A DNA stretch of 30,715 nucleotides from Brevundimonas sp. UBA5713 (GCF_002419815.1 NZ_DIGV01000004.1:1-30715), one strand, 5' to 3'. Counted from the first letter of the stretch, positions 23,043 through 30,715 are shown. The notes: a model not told the origin generated them from the letters alone. Translations and numbers: made by a program.

Positions 23043-25898
23043 TCAGTCGGTCTTCAGGAAGTCCTTGGTCAGGTCGACCGCCTCGGCCAGACCCAGTCGC
23101 ATGACCTCGGTGCCGGGCGGCAGGGCCGAGAACAGGCGCGTCGGGCAGGCGGCGTCCAGCATGATGAACACCCCCTTGTCGTCAGCACGGCGGATCAAGC
23201 GGCCAAAGGCCTGTGCGATGCGTCCGCGCGCGAGGGCGTCGTCATAGGTGCGGCCATGGCTGCCACTGCCGAACTTTTCACGGCGGGCCTTGTGTAGCAG
23301 GTCAGGGCGGGGCCACGGTACGCGGTCAAACGCCAAGACCCGCAAGGATCGGCCCGGCACATCCACCCCGTCGCGCACGGCGTCTGTACCCAAGAGGCAG
23401 GAGTCGTTTTCGGCGCGGAACACATCGACCAGAGCGCCGACCTCCAACGGGTCCACATGCTGGGCGTAGAGCGGTATGCCCGCCTTGGCCAAGTCAGGAC
23501 CCAGCCGCTCGTAGACGGCCTTTAGCCGGCGAATAGCGGTGAACAGGCCAAGTCCGCCACCGCCCGCCGCCAGAAACAGTTCGCGCATGGCCGCCGCAAT
23601 CTGGCGCGGGTCGTCCTTCATCAGGTCATTGACTACGATCACGCGGCTGTTGTTGGCATAGTCGAACGGGCTGTCGACCTTTAAGGTGCGGGCAGGCTCG
23701 ATCAGACGCGCCGCGCCCGACCGCATGCGGGCCAAATCGAACGGGTCTTCGGCGGACGGATCGGACAGGGTCGCGCTGGTGACCAAGACCCCGTGCGACG
23801 GCATGATGACGGCGGCTTCCAGCGGCACGGTCGGGTCGATCCAGTGACGGCGCAGGGCCACGTCGTGGATACGGCCAAAGGCGGCCTCGGCGGAAAGCCA
23901 GTCCACGAAATCCGGATCCGGCTCGGCACCGGATTCATCCAGCGCTGCCAGCATAGACCGCCATCCAGGCAGGGTCATACGCGCGCGACGGTCCAGACCG
24001 CGCAGGGACCCTTCGATACGGGCGCGGGCGGATGGATCAAGCTCGGCGGCTTCCTCGTCCAGAATGTCTTCCAGATGGCGGGCCAACGACAGCAGGGGGG
24101 CCTCGACCGCGGCCAGAGCCTGGGCGGCCTCACGCGACGCTTCGCGCAGGGTCTCGGTGACGGGGCGCAGCGAACATTCAAGCCCGAACTCGGCGCCGCC
24201 CGTCTCGGCAGCGCGGGCGCGTAGCTGTTCGAGGGCGGCCACCAAGAACCGCTCGATCGGGCCGATCGGATTCACCTCGCCCGAGGCAGGGGCAATGCGG
24301 CCCGACACGCCTTCGCCCGGCAGTTGGGCGGCGGCACGTATAGCGTCGGACAGGGCGTTGCGGGCGGCTTCATTGTCGGCGCACAGATCGCCCAGACGCT
24401 GTTCCAGTCCGCGCCCGCGACGGCCACGGCCTTCGGGACCACGGATCCAGCGGCGCAGTTCGGCGGCTTCCTGACCGGACAGGGCCGCCGAGAAAGCGCT
24501 GTCGGCGGCGTCGAACAGGTGGTGGCCCTCGTCAAAGACGATGCGTTTCAGCGCGGCGGTCTCGCCATCCTGTTTCAGGCCGCGCGCGGTGCGGGCACCG
24601 TCAAAGGCGGCTTGGGTCATCACCAAGGCATGGTTCGCCACCACAAGATCGGCGCGGCGGCTGGCGCGGATGGTTTTTTCGACAAAGCACAGTCGGTAGT
24701 GCGGACAGGCGGCATGGACACACTCTCCGCGCCGGTCCACCAGATTGGCAGGGCTGGCCTGATGGGCGGGAGCCACGGCAAACAGGCCCGACAGCCAGCC
24801 GGGATAGTCGCCGCCCGTCATATCACCATCACGGCTATGGGCAGCCCAGCGGGTGGCCAGGGCCATACCGATGATGTCGCCATTGCCCAGTTGGGCGGCC
24901 TGAACCATGTCCTGCAGGTTCAGCAGGCACAGATAGTTCTCGCGCCCCTTGCGAACCACGGCCTTACGGCGGCGTTCGGCCTCGTCGGGCCAAAGGGCGT
25001 GGCTCTCGCGGTCGATCTGGCGTTGCAGGGCGCGGGTATAGGTGGAAATCCACGCTGCCCCCTGATTGCGCTCGGCCCACAGCGAGGCAGGGGCGAGGTA
25101 GCCCATGGTCTTACCCGTGCCGGTGCCCGCCTCGGCCAGCAGGACACGCGGACGCCCCTCTTCCTGGCGCGGCGAAAAGGCAAAGGCGGCCTCGGCGGCA
25201 TAGTCGGACTGGGCCGGACGGGTTTCATCTAGGCCCGAAGAGCGCAGCAGTTTTTCCAGACGGATACGGGCGCTTTCGCTGTCGACGGGGGCACTACCGG
25301 CCTCACCGCGCGGGGCCTCGTCCTCCCATTCGGTCATGCGCGCCCAGACATCGAGGCCCGAGCCGCGCGACTGACGGTCACGGATGCCACCGGCCTCCAG
25401 CGCCTTGGTGACCATCGGCCCCCACGACCATCCGGCCCGCTCCATGGTCAGGGCGAGGGTGTAGGCCTCCTCGCGCGCCGGATAGGCGGGATCGGCCAGC
25501 TCGTTCAGGAGATCGCCAACGGCTTCGCGCAGGACGCTCGCTTGTGCCTCGGCACCCTTGGGCTCGGCACGGCCCAGCGCCAGTGCCAGACCCGTCGGCG
25601 ACGGCGCGCAGAATCTGGCGGGCCGCACAAAGGCAAAAAGCTCAAGCGCATCGAGGATCATGGCCGAACGCGGCGGAGCCTCCAGCCCAAGCCGACGCGC
25701 CGTAATGGCGGCGTGGGTGACGATGACCGGACCGCCCAACAGATAGCCTTCGGCCGCGCCGCGACCGATCTTGCGCGCGCCGTCCTTGTCGCACACCGCA
25801 CCGGCCCCGGGCGGGGTTGCCAGCGCGAGGGGCAGATCGAAGTCCAGGGCGGGCCGGATCGTGTCGGAAGCAGGGATGGTCGGGGTCGGCGCGGTCAC
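23043..25898 (-). CDS. DinG/XPD-like iron-sulfur DNA helicase with N-terminal extension
   Basis: The 951-aa protein is a superfamily 2 helicase of the Rad3/XPD/DinG group, which unwinds DNA 5' to 3' during repair and R-loop or replication-fork processing. Walker A AGTGTGKT is at 257-264, and four cysteines suited to a 4Fe-4S cluster are at 324, 393, 398 and 404. The DEGH box is at 456-459. The C-terminal motor has LLGTDAVRDGVDVPG and the motif VI region QAFGRLIRRADDKG. About 240 residues precede the motor; part (ILDALELFAFVRPARF at 81-96 and the preceding VTHA) resembles a DnaQ-type exonuclease, but the acidic DxE motif is missing. The start is GTG 25898, with GGAG only 2 bases away and an overlapping four-codon ATG frame. 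Confident of family, less so of role. Confidence 0.9.
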   Translation of the reverse strand: MTAPTPTIPASDTIRPALDFDLPLALATPPGAGAVCDKDGARKIGRGAAEGYLLGGPVIVTHAAITARRLGLEAPPRSAMILDALELFAFVRPARFCAPSPTGLALALGRAEPKGAEAQASVLREAVGDLLNELADPAYPAREEAYTLALTMERAGWSWGPMVTKALEAGGIRDRQSRGSGLDVWARMTEWEDEAPRGEAGSAPVDSESARIRLEKLLRSSGLDETRPAQSDYAAEAAFAFSPRQEEGRPRVLLAEAGTGTGKTMGYLAPASLWAERNQGAAWISTYTRALQRQIDRESHALWPDEAERRRKAVVRKGRENYLCLLNLQDMVQAAQLGNGDIIGMALATRWAAHSRDGDMTGGDYPGWLSGLFAVAPAHQASPANLVDRRGECVHAACPHYRLCFVEKTIRASRRADLVVANHALVMTQAAFDGARTARGLKQDGETAALKRIVFDEGHHLFDAADSAFSAALSGQEAAELRRWIRGPEGRGRRGRGLEQRLGDLCADNEAARNALSDAIRAAAQLPGEGVSGRIAPASGEVNPIGPIERFLVAALEQLRARAAETGGAEFGLECSLRPVTETLREASREAAQALAAVEAPLLSLARHLEDILDEEAAELDPSARARIEGSLRGLDRRARMTLPGWRSMLAALDESGAEPDPDFVDWLSAEAAFGRIHDVALRRHWIDPTVPLEAAVIMPSHGVLVTSATLSDPSAEDPFDLARMRSGAARLIEPARTLKVDSPFDYANNSRVIVVNDLMKDDPRQIAAAMRELFLAAGGGGLGLFTAIRRLKAVYERLGPDLAKAGIPLYAQHVDPLEVGALVDVFRAENDSCLLGTDAVRDGVDVPGRSLRVLAFDRVPWPRPDLLHKARREKFGSGSHGRTYDDALARGRIAQAFGRLIRRADDKGVFIMLDAACPTRLFSALPPGTEVMRLGLAEAVDLTKDFLKTD

Positions 25899-25938
25899 AG
25901 CTCCAACATAGGCGTCGGCGGGCCGAAACGGAAAGGCA

Positions 25939-25956
25939 TGATCAAATTATTGATCA
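25939..25956. promoter_or_regulatory. Palindrome 1 in the helicase/hydrolase divergent region
   Basis: TGATCAA and TTGATCA form a perfect 7-bp inverted repeat around ATTA. This AT-rich 18-bp site stands out from the GC-rich surroundings and is of operator size. It lies 41 bases upstream of the helicase start and 78 bases upstream of the hydrolase start. Confidence 0.5.
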
Positions 25957-25965
25957 ACCAGCGGT

Positions 25966-25981
25966 CTGTATATTGATACAG
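25966..25981. promoter_or_regulatory. Palindrome 2 in the helicase/hydrolase divergent region
   Basis: CTGTAT and ATACAG form a perfect 6-bp inverted repeat around ATTG, 9 bases after palindrome 1. The two share an ATTGAT core. Together they may bind one regulator as dimers, but no regulator gene is adjacent. Confidence 0.48.
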
Positions 25982-26033
25982 GTTCATCCTTAGGCTCATG
26001 ATAGTCCGCTGCCAGTGGGGTCCCGGAGGTTAT

Positions 26034-27005
26034 ATGGTCTCGCGTAGTATCAAGACGGACGAGCTGACCCTGCAAATCCAGGAAGCCGGAGAAGGCCCCT
26101 TGGTCATACTCCTCCATGGCTTTCCTGACCTTTCGATTGGCTGGCAGCACCAGATCAAGGCTTTGGCCGAGGCGGGCTATCACGCTGTCGCGCCCGATCT
26201 TCGGGGGTATGGCGGGACGGGTGGCCCGCAAACCGCATCGGCCTATTCAATTTTCTCGCTGGTGGGTGATGTGGTGGCTTTGGTCGAGGCTCTGGGAGAG
26301 ACCAGGGCGGTGGTTATCGGCCACGACTGGGGGGCGGCGCTGGCCTGGCATTGTGCCCTGCTGCGGCCCGATATGTTCCACGCCGTCATGGCGCTGTCCG
26401 TTCCCTTCCAGCCAAGACGCACCAAGGGCCCGCCCACCGAGGTGATGCGCTATCTGTCGCAAAAACGCGGTGAGGGGCTGCTTTATATGGCCGCCTTTGC
26501 CGATCCCGATGCGCACGTGATCATGGATGCCGATCCCGAAGCGGCTCTGCGCAAGATGTTCTGGTCGTTTGACGGGGCCACGGCAGACGATGACCGAGCC
26601 AGCGGTTTCATTCCGGACGGCCAGGATTTCCTGTCGGCCATACCGGACAGCGCGACCGTACCCCCATGGATGTCTGACGACCACTTCCAGCGCTATGTCG
26701 CCGCCTTCAGGGCAGGCGGCTTCGAGCGCCCTGTCCACTGGTACCGCAAGATCGACGCCAACTGGCAGCGCACGCGCTGGCTACAGGGCCGCAAAATTGC
26801 TGTACCGGCCTTTTTCATGGTGGGGAGCAACGATCCGGTTCGCCAGTATGCTGGGCAGCACGAAGTTGAATTGCGCGAATGGGTGCCGGACCTGCGCGGT
26901 ATGACTGTGGTCCCCGGTGCCGGCCACTGGATTAATCAGGAGCAGCCTGAGGTGGTGAATGCCGCCATTCTGGGCTTTCTGTGGGACCTGTCGCTGCGTC
27001 GTTAG
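26034..27005 (+). CDS. Epoxide-hydrolase-like alpha/beta hydrolase
   Basis: The 323-aa enzyme has HGFPD (28-32), which supplies the oxyanion site, and the nucleophile Asp98 in GHDWGAALAW. It also has a lid domain from about 125 to 240 and, near the end, Asp267 (GSNDPV) and His298 (GAGHW) to complete the triad. An Asp nucleophile with HGFPD points to epoxide hydrolases or haloalkane dehalogenases. The GHDWG context and lid length favour the epoxide group. The substrate is unknown. I chose ATG 26034 because GGAGG sits 4 bases upstream; the open frame begins 36 bases earlier. Its stop overlaps that of the convergent aspartyl protease (TTAG). Confidence 0.9.
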   Translation: MVSRSIKTDELTLQIQEAGEGPLVILLHGFPDLSIGWQHQIKALAEAGYHAVAPDLRGYGGTGGPQTASAYSIFSLVGDVVALVEALGETRAVVIGHDWGAALAWHCALLRPDMFHAVMALSVPFQPRRTKGPPTEVMRYLSQKRGEGLLYMAAFADPDAHVIMDADPEAALRKMFWSFDGATADDDRASGFIPDGQDFLSAIPDSATVPPWMSDDHFQRYVAAFRAGGFERPVHWYRKIDANWQRTRWLQGRKIAVPAFFMVGSNDPVRQYAGQHEVELREWVPDLRGMTVVPGAGHWINQEQPEVVNAAILGFLWDLSLRR

Positions 27006-27955
27006 CGGATGATGCGGGTGGGTCCCAGACTGACCTGCTGGCGAAGGTAGTCGATGCGGACCTGCTGAAATCGGCTCATGACATCGGCCCCGATCAGCAG
27101 TGCAGGGCGATCCGACAACCCCAGAACCTCGAAGATGTGAAGGTCGGCAAACAAGAGCCGCACATCGCGCGCATTGCGCACTCCAAAGCCGACAATTGTA
27201 GAGGGACCGGTCAAAACCGTAAGCGGCGGTCCGCTGACACCCTGCAAAATGGCCGTCTCACCAGTCGCACGACTGCTCAGGGCACTGCGCAGCGCATGGT
27301 TGGCAATCGAATACTGGGAGCCCGTATCCAGAAAGCCTACAGCCGGTACACCGCCTACCGTCACATCCAGCATCATCAATCCGTCCACCACGCGCGTGGC
27401 CACGGGTTTCAGTGCCTGGCTTTGGCCCAGCAAGGTGGCGTGGCTTCCGGTATTGATGGCTATCCCCTGTGAGACGGAGGGTCCGAGCGTGGAGCGGCGT
27501 CTGGAAATATCCAGTGTCAGACGAAACTCGCGCAGATGGTTCATGCCCAACAGGCCTTCCGCCCCCAGTGCCTCGTGGGGAAATACCGGCACGAGGACAT
27601 TGTCATAATCGACGGGCTCGATCCGAATTCGGGGCACATAGGCGCTGGGTGTCTGGAAGGTGCCGGTGACCGTATGGATGGTGAGCTGCGGGCCGGCTTT
27701 CAGGTCCAGCGCCTGCGCCAGCCGATCGGAGATCGATGTCGACTGCGCCCCTGTGTCGATGACGAACAGGCTGGGTCGCGAACCCAAAGTGACGCGTGTG
27801 GCCAGGCGGGTGAACAGGTTCAAAAACAGCCGCTCGCCAGAGGCCGAGCTAGGGTTCTCATGCGCCTCTGTCGGTATGAAGCCGGCGATAGGCAGGGCGG
27901 CAAACTGCCAGAGGCCATGTCGGCGTGTGATGTCCGTCAGTCCCGTCTTGGCCAT
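27002..27955 (-). CDS. Two-motif retropepsin-like aspartyl protease, exported
   Basis: The 317-aa protein has a Tat-like or Sec-like signal (TRRHGLWQFAALPIAGF, residues 10-26). It carries two aspartic protease active-site motifs, VIDTGAQST (Asp67) and FLDTGSQYS (Asp210). Each is followed about 70 residues later by a hydrophobic-hydrophobic-Gly element, GLLGMNHL (134-141) and ALLIGADVM. This is the layout of two retropepsin-like domains in one chain, which could form an intramolecular active site as in pepsin. The target is unknown. ATG 27955 has GGGAG about 9 bases upstream. It lies 69 bases beyond the xerC stop on the same strand, so it may be in that operon. A small palindrome, GTCACAGTGAC, is at 27973-27983. 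Confidence 0.8.
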   Translation of the reverse strand: MAKTGLTDITRRHGLWQFAALPIAGFIPTEAHENPSSASGERLFLNLFTRLATRVTLGSRPSLFVIDTGAQSTSISDRLAQALDLKAGPQLTIHTVTGTFQTPSAYVPRIRIEPVDYDNVLVPVFPHEALGAEGLLGMNHLREFRLTLDISRRRSTLGPSVSQGIAINTGSHATLLGQSQALKPVATRVVDGLMMLDVTVGGVPAVGFLDTGSQYSIANHALRSALSSRATGETAILQGVSGPPLTVLTGPSTIVGFGVRNARDVRLLFADLHIFEVLGLSDRPALLIGADVMSRFQQVRIDYLRQQVSLGPTRIIR

Positions 27956-28024
27956 ACCCGTCTCCCGTAATCGTCACAGTGACTGACATAACGAGGGTAT
28001 TTATGTGGCGAACGGATATTTGTT

Positions 28025-28957
28025 TCAGTCTCGAGGATGGGCAGACTGATAGGCGCGCATCAGGGCTTCGGCGTCGACCTGGGTGTATTTCTGGGTCGTG
28101 GACAGGCTGGCGTGACCCAGCAGTTCCTGAATGGAGCGCAGGTCTGCCCCCGCCCCCAGCAGATGGGTTGCAAAACTGTGGCGCAGGGCGTGCGGGGTAG
28201 CCGATGCGGGCAGACCCAGACGCCCCCTGAGGCGCTGAACCGTCGCCTGCACCTGTCGCGCAGACAGCGGTCCGCCGCGTTTGGCGCGGAACAAGGCCTG
28301 TTCGGGGGACAGCGGCCACGGGCATTGGCGCACATAGTCGTCGATGGCCTCGGCTACCTGCGGCAGGACGGGCACGACCCGTGTCTTGTCGCCCTTACCC
28401 GTAATGCGCAGCGAATCACCCAAGGGCACATCGCCGAACCGCAGCGACAGACCCTCGGAAATCCGCAGTCCGCATCCATAAAGCAGGGTCAGCACAGCGC
28501 GGTCGCGCGCGGCCTCCCACGGCTCCATGTCCGGATCGGCGTCAGGTTCCTGCAACAGGCCGATGGCCTGATCCTCGGTCACGGGACGGGGCAGGGTCGA
28601 CTTGACGCGAGGCCCTTTGACCAGCGCCAACTGTGGCGCATCCACCCCGCATCGACGGTCCAAGAAGCGGTGAAAGCCGCGAATGGCGGCCAGAGTCTGC
28701 GAAAGGGAGCGGGCGTTAAGCGGTCTGTCACCGCTGCGGCGCTCGGCCAGATGGGCACGCAATTCTGCCGCTGTGATCGTCCCCAGATCGTTCAGCGACA
28801 GGGTCTCGCCGCGGTGTGTCTGGACAAAGGCCACGTACAGCCGACCGATATGGCCATAGGCTTCCAGTGTGCGTTCCGACAAGCGCCGTTCGTGGGCCAG
28901 ATGCTCCAGCCATGCCATCAGCGCCTGATCGGCGCTCAGATGTCCTGAAGGGGCCAT
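28025..28957 (-). CDS. xerC: Tyrosine recombinase XerC
   Basis: XerC with XerD resolves chromosome dimers at dif during division. The 310-aa protein has the N-terminal core-binding domain (about 8-110) and the catalytic domain with the full set Arg165 (LRISE), Lys188 (GKGDKTR), His256 and Arg259 (HALRHSFATHLL), His282 (LGHASLSTTQ) and Tyr291 (KYTQVD). It lies directly downstream of a DUF484 gene and overlaps it by 22 bases, the usual pairing for XerC and the reason I prefer it to XerD. The start ATG 28957 is inside the DUF484 end, which implies translational coupling. Confidence 0.92.
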   Translation of the reverse strand: MAPSGHLSADQALMAWLEHLAHERRLSERTLEAYGHIGRLYVAFVQTHRGETLSLNDLGTITAAELRAHLAERRSGDRPLNARSLSQTLAAIRGFHRFLDRRCGVDAPQLALVKGPRVKSTLPRPVTEDQAIGLLQEPDADPDMEPWEAARDRAVLTLLYGCGLRISEGLSLRFGDVPLGDSLRITGKGDKTRVVPVLPQVAEAIDDYVRQCPWPLSPEQALFRAKRGGPLSARQVQATVQRLRGRLGLPASATPHALRHSFATHLLGAGADLRSIQELLGHASLSTTQKYTQVDAEALMRAYQSAHPRD

Positions 28958-29637
28958 CGGGCGGCCATACGCTCGACCACGCGGGCCACGAAGGCGATCA
29001 ACTCTCCGCCCATGGCCGGGGTGAAGCCTTCATCCTCGTTGGAGCCGAAGGCGCACAGGGCCGGACGCGGTGTGTCGCTCTCCGAAAAGCGCAGCGTCAT
29101 TCGTACCAGCGCAACCGAGCGAACATCGCCATCGGCAGGGCCAAACAGATCAAGTCCGGTGAAGTTCGGACCCAGCCAGTTCAGGCCGTCATCGCCCAGC
29201 AGGGCATCAACGCGGCCTGGCTCCAGCGCCTTCCAGCCAAACGGTACGGCACCCGGCTTTTCGATGGCCACAGCCGCTCCAGCCAGACCAAAGCGGGCTT
29301 GCGTGGACATATCCAGCTGGCGGGCCAGTTCGATGTGGTTGTTGGCTTCCATCAGGTCCAACGCCGCGACGTGGGTCTGGGTCTGGGCCGCGAAATTGGT
29401 ACGCGAGATTTCTTCGATCAGGCGCCGCGCGCCCGCTTCGCGCTGGGCGGCGGCTTCCATCTTGGTCAGGGCCGCACGACCGAAGTCGACCACATTGCGG
29501 CCCTCGAGCTTAAGGCCCAGCTCTTCCAGCAGGGCGCGGTCATCCAGCAGGTGCTGGCTGTTCGTTTCAAGCCACGCCCGAACCTCTGGCCAGTGCAGAG
29601 CTGCGGTGTCCTCGCCAAGGTCCAGAGAATGTGACAA
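28936..29637 (-). CDS. DUF484 (GAF-like) protein upstream of xerC
   Basis: The 233-aa protein has the helical N-terminus of DUF484 (EVRAWLETNSQHLLDDRALLEEL, about 18-41, and VVDFGRAAL). A GAF-like domain follows, including LGDDGLNWLGPN and the late RPALCAFGSNEDEGFTPAMGGELIAFV. Function is unknown, but the gene pairs with xerC across proteobacteria. The start is TTG 29637, since GAGG lies 7 bases upstream and no ATG is available before the conserved region. It follows the transaldolase by 41 bases, which include a duplicated 15-bp segment. Confidence 0.85.
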   Translation of the reverse strand: MSHSLDLGEDTAALHWPEVRAWLETNSQHLLDDRALLEELGLKLEGRNVVDFGRAALTKMEAAAQREAGARRLIEEISRTNFAAQTQTHVAALDLMEANNHIELARQLDMSTQARFGLAGAAVAIEKPGAVPFGWKALEPGRVDALLGDDGLNWLGPNFTGLDLFGPADGDVRSVALVRMTLRFSESDTPRPALCAFGSNEDEGFTPAMGGELIAFVARVVERMAARWPLQDI

Positions 29638-29664
29638 TCCAAGACCTCTTTTTCGGTCAATCGC

Positions 29665-29694
29665 TACAGGATGGACTGTTACAGGATCGACTGA
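29665..29694. repeat. 15-bp tandem duplication across the transaldolase stop codon
   Basis: The segments 29665-29679 and 29680-29694 match at 13 of 15 positions. On the minus strand they read CAG TCG ATC CTG TAA then CAG TCC ATC CTG TAG. The last codons and the stop of the transaldolase are therefore duplicated in frame (QSIL-stop, QSIL-stop). Confidence 0.8.
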
Positions 29695-30332
29695 CCCGTC
29701 TTGCCCCAGTCCGCAAGGAAGGCATCAAGCCCCTTTTCGGTTAATGGGTGCTTTACCAAGTCCTTCAAAACCGCAGGCGGCAGGGTGGCGGCATCGGCAC
29801 CGGCGATGGCTGCAGCCTCGACGTGGGCGGTGTTGCGCAAGCTGGCGGCGAGAATTTCGGTCTCGAAGCCCTGAATGTCGTACAGGGCGCGGATCTCTTC
29901 GATCAGCAGGCCGCCATCGGCACCGTGGTCGTCCAGACGCCCGACAAACGGGGAGATGAAGGTGGCCCCTGCCTTGGCGGCCAGCATGGCTTGGGCGGCC
30001 GAGAAGCACAGGGTAACATTGGTTTTGATCCCGCGTTTGGCAAAGGTGCGGGTGGCGCGTAGGCCGTCCCACGTCAGTGGTAGTTTCACGACCACATTCT
30101 TGTGGATAGCGGCCAGCTTCTCGCCTTCCATAACCATAGTCTGATAGTCGGTGGCGACGGCCTCTGCCGAAATAGGCCCCTCGACGAGATCGCAAATCTC
30201 GGCAATGACCTCGGCGATGTTCCGACCCGACTTAGCAATCAGTGACGGATTGGTGGTTACGCCGTCCACCATCCCGGTGGGCAGGATTTCTTTGATGACG
30301 TTGACGTCGGCGGTGTCGAGGAAGATTTTCAT
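29679..30332 (-). CDS. tal: Transaldolase, small TalC/Fsa-type
   Basis: Transaldolase moves a dihydroxyacetone unit between sugar phosphates in the pentose phosphate pathway. The 217-aa size is that of the short TalC/Fsa family. The Schiff-base Lys83 is in VVKLPLT, after MKIFLDTADV and the TTNPSLIAKSG loop. Two positions discriminate transaldolase from fructose-6-phosphate aldolase: Glu57 (Gln59 in E. coli FSA) and Phe129 in SPFVGR (Tyr131 in FSA). Both are the transaldolase type, so tal is preferred to fsa. ATG 30332 has AGGA upstream. It is divergent from priA across a 30-bp gap, and followed by DUF484-xerC. Confidence 0.93.
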   Translation of the reverse strand: MKIFLDTADVNVIKEILPTGMVDGVTTNPSLIAKSGRNIAEVIAEICDLVEGPISAEAVATDYQTMVMEGEKLAAIHKNVVVKLPLTWDGLRATRTFAKRGIKTNVTLCFSAAQAMLAAKAGATFISPFVGRLDDHGADGGLLIEEIRALYDIQGFETEILAASLRNTAHVEAAAIAGADAATLPPAVLKDLVKHPLTEKGLDAFLADWGKTGQSIL

Positions 30333-30362
30333 GGGCCGAATCCTAGCGCGGGTGGAGTTCTC

Positions 30363-30715
30363 GTGAAAGTCGCATCTGTGCTCGTCCCCCTGCCGGTGCA
30401 GGAGGCCTTTGATTATGCCGTCCCTGACGACATGGATGTGACGCGCGGTGATCAGGTCGACGTACCACTGGGGCCGCGTCTGATCCGCGGCATTGTCGCT
30501 GAGGTGTTCGAGACCACGGGCTCGAACCGCAAACTCAAGTCTATCGAGCGGCTGAGCGATGATCCTCGCCTGCCCGAAGGTACGCTGGCCTTTGTGGAAT
30601 GGGCGGCGCGATGGACGCTGAACCCGCCGGGTGAAATGGCCTCGCGCGCCATTCGAGGACTGCGCGCGCCACGCCCCCGGCCCGAGCGCCGCGTGCGCCG
30701 CGTGGGCATGCGCCA
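30363..30715 (+). CDS. priA: Primosomal protein N' (PriA), N-terminal part
   Basis: The frame from GTG 30363 stays open to the window edge, with 117 complete codons. It begins VKVASVLVPLPVQEAFDYAVPDDM and continues with RGDQVDVPLGPRLIRGIVAEV. This is the conserved start of PriA, the domain that recognises the 3' end of the leading strand at stalled forks. GGAG lies 5 bases upstream of the GTG. PriA restarts replication by loading the replisome after fork collapse. The helicase motifs lie beyond the window. It is divergent from tal. Confidence 0.93.
   Translation, partial: MKVASVLVPLPVQEAFDYAVPDDMDVTRGDQVDVPLGPRLIRGIVAEVFETTGSNRKLKSIERLSDDPRLPEGTLAFVEWAARWTLNPPGEMASRAIRGLRAPRPRPERRVRRVGMR

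Overview
The window looks like a core chromosomal stretch of an alphaproteobacterium, most likely a Caulobacterales member such as Brevundimonas or a close relative. This rests on high GC, and on familiar neighbourhoods: tlpA next to argH-lptM-lysA; a zinc-ribbon/DUF3426 gene divergent from ftsE-ftsX-ydcF-plsC; DUF2125 near hisC; and xerC-DUF484-transaldolase divergent from priA. The genus is inferred from recall, not from a search. I see no rRNA, tRNA, IS element, prophage or CRISPR array. Coding density is very high, and only one gap exceeds 300 bp (5801-6238).

Layout. Positions 1-1463 hold the tail of an unknown gene with its terminator, a DUF4893-type lipoprotein, and a 137-aa membrane protein resembling the tail of SPFH/prohibitin proteins without the SPFH domain. 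Positions 1468-5800 (minus strand) encode a penicillin-binding-protein-like serine hydrolase, a LysE-family exporter and a BetT-like BCCT transporter. A 438-bp gap with three 44-bp palindromic tandem repeats and a possible heat-shock promoter precedes clpB (6239-8827). Then come a DUF1801 protein, a SRAP (YedK/HMCES-like) abasic-site protein whose C-terminus looks like a sliding-clamp-binding peptide, and a small lipoprotein.

Positions 10524-14103 hold tlpA and, divergent from it with overlapping start codons, argH-lptM-lysA. Positions 14141-15587 hold hpt and a zinc-ribbon membrane protein; divergent from these runs ftsE-ftsX-ydcF-plsC-mipA (15662-19543), an envelope and division cluster. 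From 25898 down to 19603 a minus-strand run carries a DinG-like helicase, ybaK, DUF2125, a chorismate-mutase-like protein and hisC. A pair of palindromes separates this run from an epoxide-hydrolase-like gene (26034-27005). The last minus-strand block is transaldolase, DUF484, xerC and a two-motif aspartyl protease, with priA starting divergently at the right edge.

Most of the window is housekeeping: arginine, lysine and histidine or aromatic amino acid synthesis, purine salvage, protein disaggregation, division ABC complex, phospholipid synthesis, and DNA repair and restart. Strong perfect-stem terminators mark most transcription unit ends, and many genes overlap by 1-22 bp, implying translational coupling. 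I find no clear undescribed multi-gene system. The items most worth a second look are the SPFH-less prohibitin tail protein, the clamp-motif tail of the SRAP protein, the 44-bp palindromic repeats before clpB, the degenerate chorismate-mutase-like gene beside hisC, the tandem-DTG protease, and the degenerate exonuclease-like front end of the helicase.
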